This document shows, one piece after another, positions 54,936-63,741 of a stretch of 64,000 nucleotides of DNA. Numbering within the stretch: the stretch's first letter is position 1; the number at the start of each line of letters is the position of its first letter. The notes under the pieces were generated by a model. It had not been told where the DNA came from. It did no database searches and saw nothing but the letters and a program-made list of their open reading frames with translations. This DNA is from SHZL01 sp963815185 (GTDB lineage: Bacteria; Pseudomonadota; Gammaproteobacteria; Xanthomonadales; SZUA-36), in NCBI GenBank assembly GCA_963815185.1, contig CAWFGC010000004.1, positions 558,001-622,000 on the forward strand, written 5' to 3'. The translations under genes and the position numbers were made by a program.

Positions 54936-55357
54936 AACGCTAACCTCCCTGATCAAGTCTACAACAATATTGGCGAGTTTGCAGACGCCGGATGTGATCG
55001 TGCAGAAGCTGCAGAGCGGGCCGTAATCCTGCTCGATGTCGAGCTGGGCCTGGGCGGCCGCGAGAATGAGTGAAATAAGAGTAATATTCTTCTAACAGAT
55101 TGATTAACAAGGCCATCCACTCTGATGCTGCATCAGGGGAGTATGGTTTTCATAGGCACTCATCGCACAACATTTACCTTTAGTTTTCATATACTTGTTG
55201 CATTTAACTTCAACATAGTTTTACACTCTTATTCCCCTTTACACAGACAAAAAAGAGTAAAAAAGTGCAAAAATTACTCGCTGACATTGACCTTTCCCCT
55301 ACAAGTTAACACGCCGAGTGCGAGTTTTTCCTAAACTGAAATAGGGGAGAACTCGAC
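54936..55357. other. AT-rich intergenic region before the mobile-element island
   Basis: The 422 bases contain no recognised gene. The second half (55090-55330) is strikingly AT-rich compared with the core, suggesting imported DNA. The kelch gene's ribosome-binding site is at its left edge. Confidence 0.5.
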
Positions 55358-55510
55358 ATGGCAAAACCCAAGAGATATTCACCGGAGCGGATCACTCGGA
55401 TCCTGAAGCAGCAGCAAGCCGGATTGAAAGCAGCCGAGATTTGTCGGCAGGCCGGTATCTGCGAACAAACATTTTATCGCTGGAAGTCCAACTGGAAAAC
55501 TCTAGTTTAG
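55358..55510 (+). pseudogene. IS3-family transposase OrfA fragment
   Basis: A 50-codon frame encodes YSPERITRILKQQQAGLKAAEICRQAGI...TFYRWK, the N-terminal helix-turn-helix of IS3-type OrfA proteins, with a stop soon after. OrfB and the right end are missing, so this is a truncated element lying about 60 bases before the broken end of the aminotransferase. Confidence 0.8.
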
Positions 55511-55570
55511 AATTGTCTACTTGACGGGGAACCTTACGCTAAGATTCAGAAGTGTTGGAAAAAGAGTGGG

Positions 55571-56437
55571 GTGTCCAATTTGGCGCGTTTCTGTGGAGGG
55601 CCCTCAATGGGGAGCGATTCGCTGCTGAAGGCAGGGCTGAGCGAGGAAGCGCTGAGCGCGGCGTATCTCGCCCAGGTCGAGTCGGCCATCGAGAGTCTGA
55701 AAAAGGAAGGGGTTGGCTTCGCGGCGCTCATCATGTGCTCGATCTTTGCCAATGAAGGCGTACCGGACATTCCTGCGGGTTTCATGGCCCGGGTCACGGA
55801 TCTCGTTCACAGGGGAGGCGGCTTGGTCATAGCCGATGAGGTGCAATCGGGGTACGGCAGAACCGGCTGCTGGTGGGGGTATGAGAAGACCGGATTCCAG
55901 CCGGACATCGTCGTGACGGGAAAGCCGATGGGCAATGGATTGCCGCTTGGGGCAACGGCTGCAAAAAAGGAATACGTTGACGCCTTCCGTGCAGAGAAGG
56001 ACTATTTCAATACCTGTGCGGCGACTCCCTTGCAGGCAGCCGTCGGACTGGCCGTGCTGGATGAAATCGAACGTCTCGACCTCCTCAAAAACGCGGCCGA
56101 CGTCGGTGGCAGGCTGGCGAACGAACTCCGGCGGCGCATGGACAGGTACGAGGCCATTGGTGACGTGCGCGGTTGCGGCCTCTTCCTCAGCGTTGAAATG
56201 GTCAAGGACCGCGACAACAAAGAGCCCGATACCGAATCGACCCTTGCGCTGGCCGATCGCTTGAAAGACAAGGGATTCCTGGTCTCGTATGCAGGCAAGT
56301 ATGAAAACGTGCTGAAAATCAGGCCACCACTCGTATTCTCTCACGCGAATGCAGACGACTTCCTGGCGGCATTCGACGAATGCATGGAGACAAATGTGTG
56401 CCTGACCCGGAATGAACATCGTGGGAATCTGAGATAA
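55571..56437 (+). pseudogene. 5'-truncated class III PLP aminotransferase / phospho-lyase
   Basis: The frame contains the C-terminal two-thirds of an AGXT2L-type class III enzyme: ALIMCSIFANEGVPDIPAGF, LVIADEVQSGYGRTGCWWGYE, the PLP lysine in VTGKPMGNGLPLGAT, NTCAATPLQAAVGLAVL and VRGCGLFLSVEMVKD. About 150 or more N-terminal residues are missing; the break lies next to the IS3 fragment. With the APH-type kinase that follows, the pair matches the hydroxylysine kinase / phosphohydroxylysine (or phosphoethanolamine) phospho-lyase set. As it stands the enzyme is probably not functional. Confidence 0.75.
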
Positions 56438-56441
56438 GCAG

Positions 56442-57497
56442 ATGGATAAGGACCTGACCGCAACCAAATACACGCGAGCCGCATGGAAGGCTTTGGATCA
56501 CTTTCCGGTTCAGGCGGAAGACATGGAACTCGTCGCCCACTCCGAAAATGTAACCTTTCGGGTTGCGGTCTGCGATGCAGAAACGGACTTTGTCCTCAGG
56601 TTACACCGGCCGGGTTACAGTTCGCTGGAGGAACTCGAATCGGAGCGAGTATGGACCCGTGCGCTGAAGGCAACTGGAATGGCCGTTCCAGATTCGATCG
56701 AGACGCACCAGGGCGGTCACTATACGCTGGTCGATATACCGCACGCCGGGGAGCGGCGTTATGCGGGGATGACGACGTGGCATGAAGGGATACCGCTCAG
56801 CGACTACCTGGAAAGCCACCCGGTCGGGGCGGAGCGGGAGCGCATATTCCACAGGTTCGGCGAGATAGTCGCCACCTTCCACAATCAGTCGACCTGCTGG
56901 ACGCCGCCGACAGGTTTCGTTCGCCGGCGCCTCGGCATCGATGAACTCCTGGGAGAAACTCCGTTCTGGGGTCGGTTCTGGGAACACCCGGCATTAACCG
57001 AAGCCGAGCGGAAACGTCTATTACGTGCGAGAGACAGGGCATGCACTGCGCTCAGTGCTTACGGCGAGAATCCTGACAATTTCAGTTTGATACACGCCGA
57101 CTTCACTCCCGAAAACATCATCTACGACGGAGACGATCTGGGCATCATCGATTTCGATGATGCAGCCTATGGGTGGCACGTCTACGATCTTGCGTCGGTG
57201 CTGATCGAATGCCGGAACGCCCGGGACTTCGAGGCACTGCAGGCTGCGCTACTCCATGGCTATCGTGAGCACAGATCGTTGGCGAAGCGGGATATCGAAA
57301 TGCTTCCCACCTTCCTGCTCATTCGAGGGATGGCCATCATTGGTTGGTATCTTCAGCGGCCCGAGCATGTCCATTTCGAAAATTTCGGAGAATTGAAGGA
57401 TTGGGTTCTGGGAAATACGAAACGACCAAGGATCAGCCCTTCGGGACATGACCAGCCAGTCTTACATCTGATGCACGCCCGGAAAGAGCGCGGATAG
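56442..57497 (+). CDS. APH-family kinase, hydroxylysine/homoserine kinase type II-like
   Basis: A 351-residue aminoglycoside phosphotransferase-fold kinase. It has SENVTFRVAV and FVLRLHRPGY (ATP-binding lysine-type strand), the catalytic loop LIHADFTPENIIYDG and the metal-binding IDFDDAAYGWHVYDLA. Neighbourhood next to a class III aminotransferase/phospho-lyase suggests hydroxylysine kinase (AGPHD1)-like activity; the substrate is inferred. ATG 56442 is 4 bases after the truncated partner. Confidence 0.8.
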   Translation: MDKDLTATKYTRAAWKALDHFPVQAEDMELVAHSENVTFRVAVCDAETDFVLRLHRPGYSSLEELESERVWTRALKATGMAVPDSIETHQGGHYTLVDIPHAGERRYAGMTTWHEGIPLSDYLESHPVGAERERIFHRFGEIVATFHNQSTCWTPPTGFVRRRLGIDELLGETPFWGRFWEHPALTEAERKRLLRARDRACTALSAYGENPDNFSLIHADFTPENIIYDGDDLGIIDFDDAAYGWHVYDLASVLIECRNARDFEALQAALLHGYREHRSLAKRDIEMLPTFLLIRGMAIIGWYLQRPEHVHFENFGELKDWVLGNTKRPRISPSGHDQPVLHLMHARKERG

Positions 57498-57804
57498 AGG
57501 ACGGAAGAATATAGTCCGAACATAATGAACATAATGAACATAATGAACATAAAGGACGTGGACGGATTCCCATTCCATGCGGAGCACCATCATTACGGTC
57601 GTGAATCGTATCAGTCGCTGTGCCCAGGTCATTGAGAAGGTGAGACCGGGAACCGGTCGAGAAGCTGGCCTGGGCCATGCCCGGCGCCCAGCCGGCGTTG
57701 AAATCAGCTGACACCGGCGATAATCTGTTCGCAAGAAAGACGGCGTCACGTCCGGGAAGCTTTCAGCGTATTTTCAGCGTCCGGGATACGCCGACATTTG
57801 AGCC
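57498..57804. other. Intergenic region with a 9-bp tandem repeat
   Basis: About 307 bases without a recognised gene. At 57519-57552 the unit CATAATGAA is repeated nearly four times in tandem. Such a tract is prone to slippage, but no function is seen. Confidence 0.7.
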
Positions 57805-58797
57805 GTGCGCCGACGAGACAAATATCGGAACACAACATGCAACAGGTTAAAAAATAAACCGATTGCTGTCTACGGCGCGATCGCAGCGAACCTCGCTGTT
57901 GCCTTGGCCAAGTTGGCTGCTGGTCTCGCTACCGGTAGTTCGGCGATGCTTGCAGAAGCAGTGCATTCCGTTGTGGATACCGGCAATCAATGTCTGTTGT
58001 TACTCGGGGAACATCGCAGCAAGAAACCTGCGGACAGCTTGCATCCCTTTGGTTACGGCAAAGAACTGTATTTCTGGAGCTTGGTGGTGGCGATGCTCCT
58101 CTTTGGTGTCGGCGGCGGGTTGTCTATCTACGAGGGCGTGCACCGTATCCGGGAAACCCAGGAACTCGTGGACCCGAAATGGAACTATGGTGTGCTAGCA
58201 TTCGCATTTGTTGCCGAGGGGATTTCCTGGAACATCGCCATGCGAGAACTGTGGAAGACGAAGCGCCCTCACGAGGGGTTTGTTGACGCATTTCGCAAAA
58301 GTAAGGATCCGTCAATCTTCGTTGTCGTTGGCGAGGATAGCGCTGCGCTCCTCGGCCTGATTATCGCTGCCGCCGGAGTGTACTTCGCACATCGATACAA
58401 CGCCACGTGGATCGATGGTGCGGCAGCAATCATCATCGGACTGGTCCTCATCGGCGTCGCGGGGATTCTTATTATTGAGAGTCGAGCTCTCATATTGGGG
58501 GAGCGCGCGGACGAGCGAGTCGTGCAAGCTGTCCGCGAGATAGTAGCCGCCGAATCAGCAATTATAGCCAGAGGTCCCGTATTTTCGATGCAAATGGGCC
58601 CTGACGAGATTTTGATGTCATTTGACGTCGAACTCCGGCCCACCGTGTGCGTTGACGCTGGGCTGGACGCCATTGATCGCGTTCATACTCGTGTTCGCGA
58701 GCGAATGCGCTCGGTGCAGAACCTGACAATTGGTATACGGCGACAATCAACACGGGAGACAGGAAATGGTGCCGGGGTGGTTTCACGCGCTCGCTAG
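57805..58797 (+). CDS. Cation diffusion facilitator (CDF) family transporter
   Basis: A 330-residue inner-membrane protein with about six helices that exports divalent cations such as zinc by proton exchange. Family features are YGAIAANLAVALAKLAAGLATGSSAMLAEAVHSVVDTGNQ, HPFGYGKELYFWSL, and the second metal site GEDSAALLGLIIAAAG with WIDGAAAIIIG. The C-terminal cytoplasmic domain is present. Start GTG 57805 is the first codon that keeps the N-terminus reasonable. It overlaps the next gene by 32 bases. Confidence 0.88.
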   Translation: MRRRDKYRNTTCNRLKNKPIAVYGAIAANLAVALAKLAAGLATGSSAMLAEAVHSVVDTGNQCLLLLGEHRSKKPADSLHPFGYGKELYFWSLVVAMLLFGVGGGLSIYEGVHRIRETQELVDPKWNYGVLAFAFVAEGISWNIAMRELWKTKRPHEGFVDAFRKSKDPSIFVVVGEDSAALLGLIIAAAGVYFAHRYNATWIDGAAAIIIGLVLIGVAGILIIESRALILGERADERVVQAVREIVAAESAIIARGPVFSMQMGPDEILMSFDVELRPTVCVDAGLDAIDRVHTRVRERMRSVQNLTIGIRRQSTRETGNGAGVVSRAR

Positions 58798-59455
58798 TGT
58801 ATCACTGGTAATAGCTCTGTTGTCGGCCGTGTGGATAGCGCTGGATCTGACCCGACACCAGCAGAAGATGTGGATTATGAACCTGGTGTGGCCGTTGGCC
58901 GCAACATTCGGCTCGCTTTTGGTTCTGGTGTTTTATTGGCGATGGGGCCGGACTGCGGCACAGGAGGAGGAGCCGTCTTTCCCCGTGAGCAGCGCCAAAG
59001 CCGCTTTGCATTGTGGCGCAGGCTGCACGCTGGGTGACATTGTCGCAGAGTGGCTTTGTTTCGGCGCGCCCGCGATAGCTGTGGTTTTTGGTTGGCAAAC
59101 ACTGTTCCACGAAAAAGTATTTGCCGTGTGGATCGTCGATTTCCTGTTCGCGTTTGCCATCGGTATTGGCTTCCAGTTTTTTACCATACGCCCAATGCGC
59201 GACCTGTCAGTGAGCGAAGGTCTACGGGAGGCAATAAAGGCCGACGCGGCCTCACTAGCTGCTTGGCAAATTGGTATGTACGGCATGATGGCAGCAGGCA
59301 ATTTCTGGTTGTTCCGCCGTGTTTTTCAGGCAACGCTTGAGGTGAACTCGGTGGAATTCTGGTTCCTGATGCAAATTGCCATGCTCGCTGGCTTTTGTAC
59401 TGCTTATCCAGTGAACTGGTTGCTTATACGAAAAGGCATAAAGGAGAAAATGTAG
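58766..59455 (+). CDS. DUF4396 membrane protein
   Basis: A 229-residue protein with about six hydrophobic segments and the DUF4396 core (MNLVWPLAATFGSLLVLVFYWRWG, ALHCGAGCTLGDIVAEW, FQFFTIRPMRDLS, MYGMMAAGNFW). Function unknown. ATG 58766 has GGAGACAGG just ahead and overlaps the end of the CDF gene, so the two are probably co-expressed; a role in metal handling is inference only. Confidence 0.82.
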   Translation: MVPGWFHALASVSLVIALLSAVWIALDLTRHQQKMWIMNLVWPLAATFGSLLVLVFYWRWGRTAAQEEEPSFPVSSAKAALHCGAGCTLGDIVAEWLCFGAPAIAVVFGWQTLFHEKVFAVWIVDFLFAFAIGIGFQFFTIRPMRDLSVSEGLREAIKADAASLAAWQIGMYGMMAAGNFWLFRRVFQATLEVNSVEFWFLMQIAMLAGFCTAYPVNWLLIRKGIKEKM

Positions 59456-59463
59456 GACAAGCT

Positions 59464-59565
59464 GTGCCTCGCAAACCTTGCCTGCATGTGTCCGGTGGCT
59501 TTTGTCATGTGATTCTGCGAGGCAGCGTTCGTCAGGATATCTACTTCGACCCTGTACGGTCCCTA
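59464..59565 (+). pseudogene. RAYT (REP-associated tyrosine transposase) N-terminal fragment
   Basis: From GTG 59464 the frame encodes MPRKPCLHVSGGFCHVILRG followed by RQDIYF, the typical first 30 residues of Y1/RAYT transposases. Similarity stops at about 59556 where a MITE-like element begins (59566), so the gene is truncated. Confidence 0.8.
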
Positions 59566-59732
59566 CTAGTGGCCTGTAACAGCCAAATCCACAGCGCCGG
59601 GGCGCGCCTCACGCACCGAGGCTGCGTTGCTCGTCGTCGCCATAGCGCCTACTATGCCTCCTCCTCGTGCCTTGCCTCTGCGCGCGATCCATCACCCAGA
59701 TCACTACGGATTTGGCTGTTACAGACCACTAG
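59566..59732. mobile_element. MITE-like element with 25-bp terminal inverted repeats
   Basis: The ends (59566-59590 and 59708-59732) match as inverted repeats at 24 of 25 positions, beginning CTAGTGG.CTGTAACAGCC, and enclose 117 bases with no gene. The element directly follows the broken RAYT fragment. The secB hairpin (269-294) has closely related sequence. The parent transposase is not known. Confidence 0.75.
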
Positions 59733-60017
59733 CGCTCATCTCCTGCGTCATCTGCGGATCGCCGCCTGGCCCGCGCCTGCACCTCAAACGATCAGCCGAA
59801 AGAATTACGGGCACTTGAAAATTCTTCATGGTCCATGCCGCGGGTGAAAAAGACAGGATACTCACACGATTTCTTATCCACAGGTGACGCTCGACAGAAT
59901 CGGGTCAGATAGTAGTGTGAAGGTAGGGTCGTTGATTGATAACTGGGTAGTAAATTTTTGGATTACCCTGATTCAGAAAATGTTTTCACTGAACGTTCTC
60001 TTGAATAAAAATTAAAC
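59733..60017. other. Intergenic region between MITE-like element and IS91 remnant
   Basis: About 285 bases. No gene recognised. It is the flank created by several insertions. Confidence 0.5.
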
Positions 60018-60630
60018 CTACCCAGTGCCTCCATCCTCTTCATCGTTTACTGTCGGGATGAGCCAGGCGCTCTCGCTATCGCGCTCCAGCCAACCCTTGG
60101 CGTTCCAGGTAACGGGCAGTACGCCGGGCGATGGTATGGGTGAGGTGTGCCAGTTCATCGCTGGTGGGTGCTTTGACCCAGTGAAAGCGCAATGGGTGGC
60201 CAGTTCCCGTGACATATAGACCATCGAGAAAGAGCATGTGGAAATGGATATTCAGGTTTAAAGCGCTGCCGAAGCGTTGAATCAGTGTCACTGCGCCGGT
60301 GTGTGCCGCGAGTCTGGTGTAGCCGGATCTTCTTCTCAAATCAGCGGCAATGGCGCGGTAGGCGATGCCCGAAACCTTGCCCATGACAGCAGGTTGACTG
60401 GCAAACAGAAAGCGTAGCGGGAACGGTACACTGAGCACCCATTGACGCATTGGATTATTCGGCAGGACTTCATCCACCAGCAAGGCGGCTCTGTCGGCCA
60501 TTCTTCGGGCCCCACAACTGGGGCAAAAGCCACGTTTGCAACTGAACGCCACCAGTTTTTCAGCGTGACAAGACTCACAGCGGACCCGGAGAAAGCCATA
60601 CTCAAGCCGGACTTGGGGACTCGACGCTGA
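60018..60630 (-). pseudogene. IS91-family transposase remnant
   Basis: The frame encodes EYGFLRVRCESCHAEKLVAF and GFCPSCGARRMA (zinc finger), LLVDEVLPNNPMRQWVLSVPFPLRFLFA, TLIQRFGSALNLNIHFHMLFLDGLY (with the HxH-type motif) and, after one extra base near 60094, GWLERDSESAWL...EEDGG. The N-terminal part and the C-terminal catalytic half are missing, so it is inactive. Confidence 0.85.
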
Positions 60631-60795
60631 ATAACCTGATCAAAATCGTCATTGCGCTTGCCGATCTGATCGAGGCGGAAGGAAGGGCGTTACGGCGTGC
60701 TGTCTTCCGCCTCGGATGGGGGCGGGCGTGATTCTTCTCCCGGCCCCTGCTCCATCGTCCGCACAATCATCGGGGAACCTGGCTCAACGTTTGAG

Positions 60796-61842
60796 CTACA
60801 GGGTCGCTATCAGGGCATTGTCCGCCGTGTTCGGGTAGGCTTTTCTGTACTCCACTTTGGCCTGCATCGCGTCGATGATCGGCTGCGTGAAGTCGGTTTG
60901 CTGCAGTTCGCAACAGCTGTAAAGTCCGCCCGGGCTGAATACGTTCACTTCGAGCAGCTTGTTGTTGACGATGTCCAGACCGACGAGAAACAGGCCGTCT
61001 GCTACGAGCTTTGGCCGCACGATTTCCACCAGCTGACAAATCTCGCCCCCTATGGTCACTTTCTTCGCCTTTCCGCCCACATGCATGTTGCTGCGCGGGT
61101 CTCCGGAGGAATTGACGCGGCGCAAGGCGGCGTATTTTCCGTCTTTCATCAACGGTTTGCCATTCATAACGAAAAGCCGGATGTCACCGGTTCGCGCTTC
61201 GGGAATGTACTCCTGCGCCACGATGTAGCCGTCGTCCTTCAGGTTCTCAATGATCTGATTAAGATTCGAATGGTCGTCCTTCTTTAGCAAAAAGACATTT
61301 TTGCCACCCGATCCACACAAGGGCTTGAGAACAACATCGCTGTCTTCACATTTGACGAAATCCCGTATCCGGGTGGCGTCACGGCTCACGATGCAGCGCG
61401 GCCGCGCTGCAGCGGGAAAATGCTGGAAATACAGCTTGGTTTCGGCATTGGCCAGGGTGAACGGGTCGTTCAGTACGATAACCCCCTGGAGGGCCGCCAG
61501 TTGGCCGAACATGACGCCCGCCGACTTCGCCCAATGGCGGGATTCGGGTTCCAGAAAAGGGTCGTTGCGCAAAAAGACGATGTCCAGATCCTCGGCGCTG
61601 AGCATCTTGCGCTCCGCCTTTGTCGACTGCAGGGCGCGCAGATAGGTGTCCGTTTTCTGATACGCTGTTCCGCGGGGCCGGATTCCGCGCCCCCCGACGC
61701 TCTCGCCGGCAAAATATTCCAGGCTCGACACTTCGAGAAACCAGGTGTCGTGACCTTGCTGGTGCAAGCGGTGGGCCAACAGGACGGTCGTGAACCGCGC
61801 GTGCTCCTGTTTCACGGAATTGACGACGAATGCGACTCTCAT
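60796..61842 (-). CDS. Glutathione synthetase-like ATP-grasp enzyme
   Basis: A 348-residue ATP-grasp ligase related to glutathione synthetases: RVAFVVNSVKQEHARFTTVLLAHRL, DIVFLRNDPFLEP, VLKPLCGSGGKNVFLL (nucleotide-binding loop), VAQEYIPEARTGDIRLFVMNGKP and a metal-binding VGLDIVNNKLLEVNVFSPGG. The gene starts one base after the stop of the MATCAP-like gene, so the two are an operon. Its substrate is not known; glutathione is not implied. Confidence 0.85.
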   Translation of the reverse strand: MRVAFVVNSVKQEHARFTTVLLAHRLHQQGHDTWFLEVSSLEYFAGESVGGRGIRPRGTAYQKTDTYLRALQSTKAERKMLSAEDLDIVFLRNDPFLEPESRHWAKSAGVMFGQLAALQGVIVLNDPFTLANAETKLYFQHFPAAARPRCIVSRDATRIRDFVKCEDSDVVLKPLCGSGGKNVFLLKKDDHSNLNQIIENLKDDGYIVAQEYIPEARTGDIRLFVMNGKPLMKDGKYAALRRVNSSGDPRSNMHVGGKAKKVTIGGEICQLVEIVRPKLVADGLFLVGLDIVNNKLLEVNVFSPGGLYSCCELQQTDFTQPIIDAMQAKVEYRKAYPNTADNALIATL

Positions 61843-61843
61843 G

Positions 61844-63729
61844 TCAGGCGCCCTCCGGGACCAGGTTGAAAATGTTCAATCCTTGCTTCAGTCGCGCTCG
61901 CTTTCGTTCGAATTCGAATGACGGATCGACGATGTATCGCGGCCGCAACGGCGGCGGCTCCAGAATGTGCCGGTGGATCAGTTCCTGTACTACCGGTATG
62001 TAATCCTCGCGGATCTTCCCGATGTACAGTTCCTCCAAATCGTGGTCTCCGCTCAGGTATTTCAGCAGGTTGATGAGCCCCCCGCACAGATAGACGGCGT
62101 CCTTTGTCAGACCGCCGCCACGATAGATGCGCATGGCAATAGTGAAGGCCTGGCGTGGGGAATAGCCGTGCTCCTCGTGCAGTAGGGCGTAGGTGTTGGC
62201 GAAGGGACGGCCGGCGATCATTTCATGTACGCCGACCGCGCGTGCGGCGATCAGACGCAGGCGAGTCCGGGTCAGGCCACCTGCCAGGAATTCTGCGAGG
62301 ACGGCGAGCCCTTCCTGCATCGCTTCGTAACCAGGCACGCCATTACAGAACAGCTTGAGCGGCTGCGCCTTGCCATTCTGAAAGGTCAGAATATGCGTGC
62401 CTACCTCGTGCTGAATCAGGGGTTCCACGCGTTCCCGTGGAACGCGCAGCCCACTGTCGATGCAGAGATCACCGTTGGAGAGCATGATCAAGCCCGTTAC
62501 GTCGTCGCGGATAACGGCCCGGCTGTCGAGATCGGGATATTGTTCGCGCAGGAAGTCTAGTTCTTCGTCGACGCGCTGCTTGAAGGCCTGCGGCAGTTAC
62601 CGTCGCGCCCGTACCGGTTGCAGGCTCTTCACCGGCGGTCAACGTCAGCAGGCTGTGGGCGATTTCCAACACCGCGTCCTCGACCCCGCCATAAACCTGC
62701 ATGCTGCTGTAGACAAATTTTCCGGTGCCGCGGTCGCGCAGCATGCCAAGCATCTTGGCGAGCTCTTCGCGTTTGTCGCGAAACAGCAACGCGAGCGTCG
62801 GGTCCTCGATCTGCTCGATGGGGATGTTATACAAACGGCGCATCACCGCCTCCGGGGTCGACGGGGATCAGCCGGTAACGGAACGGGGGCAGGGCTCGGT
62901 ATCCGCCCTCCCGGAATTCCCGGAATGCTGCGTCCGTGTTCGTCGGCGTGACCAGAAGCAGGAACTGGAAGTCCCTGGCGATGGCCACCAGTTCGCGATC
63001 GACCTGCCGGATGGTTTCGTCGAGCTTTCGGGTGCCCAAAGCCTGATAGTGCGTGACGGAATCCGACGTGTTCAGGTTGATGAACTCCAGGAAGGTCCGC
63101 CGGAAGGCGATGGACAGTGTCCGTCGGAGCCAGCGCGCCAACTCCGGATACACCATTCCGGTGCTCGCTTGGACGTGGAACGGTGCCACCTCGAGCCCTA
63201 CCAACAGAATGTTGGAATGCGCGTAGTCACCCATGTCGGGAAGGGCCGGAGACCCTTCAGGCTGAGGATTTTCCGTCGGCTCGAGCCTCGCCTGCAGGCT
63301 CAGGGTGTGATACGCCTTCTGGTCGAGCGCTTCGCACAAGGTTTGCGCCGGCGCCATGGCTTCTTCCGGGCTCCATACCGTCACTTCCGAATTCGTGCGC
63401 GGCTTCCGCATCTCCGCCAACCAGACCTGGATCACCATCAGGCCGCCGAAGCGCCCGGCAAGGTACTTTGCCAGTCGGGCGAAGAACGGCCAGAATGCCG
63501 GATCGACATCGTCCCGGACGTTGAGATAGACCGGTTCGGTCGGATTGAGCACGCCGCTGATCAGATCCCGTTCCCTGGGTGGCAGCCGGTACACCATCAG
63601 GCAGGGCAGCGGCCGCTCGATGTGCAGCAGTCCCGCGTCCCCCAGTTCGAGTGTCACGCCTTCGTCCTGCTCGAGCCTATCGCGAACCTCGGCAAAGTCG
63701 TCGTCGTCGAATTTGTGGATTTGGGTCAT
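61844..63729 (-). CDS. DUF1704/MATCAP-type metallopeptidase ('QEGLP' protein), two single-base frameshifts
   Basis: Annotated elsewhere as flavohemoglobin expression-modulating QEGLP motif protein. Joined frames: N-terminal domain to RYRLIPVDP; after an extra base near 62853, EAVMRRLYNIPIEQIEDPTLALLFRDKREEL; after another near 62597, LPQAFKQRVDEELDFLREQY, IMLSNGDLCIDSGL, the metal motif HEVGTH, and MQEGLAVLAEFLAGGL. HExxxH and QEGLA(E) match the MATCAP tyrosine-carboxypeptidase fold, so a peptidase function is inferred. ATG 63729. It is between the N-formylglutamate amidohydrolase-like gene and the ATP-grasp gene on one strand. Confidence 0.82.
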
Positions 63730-63741
63730 GCGGGCGTGACT

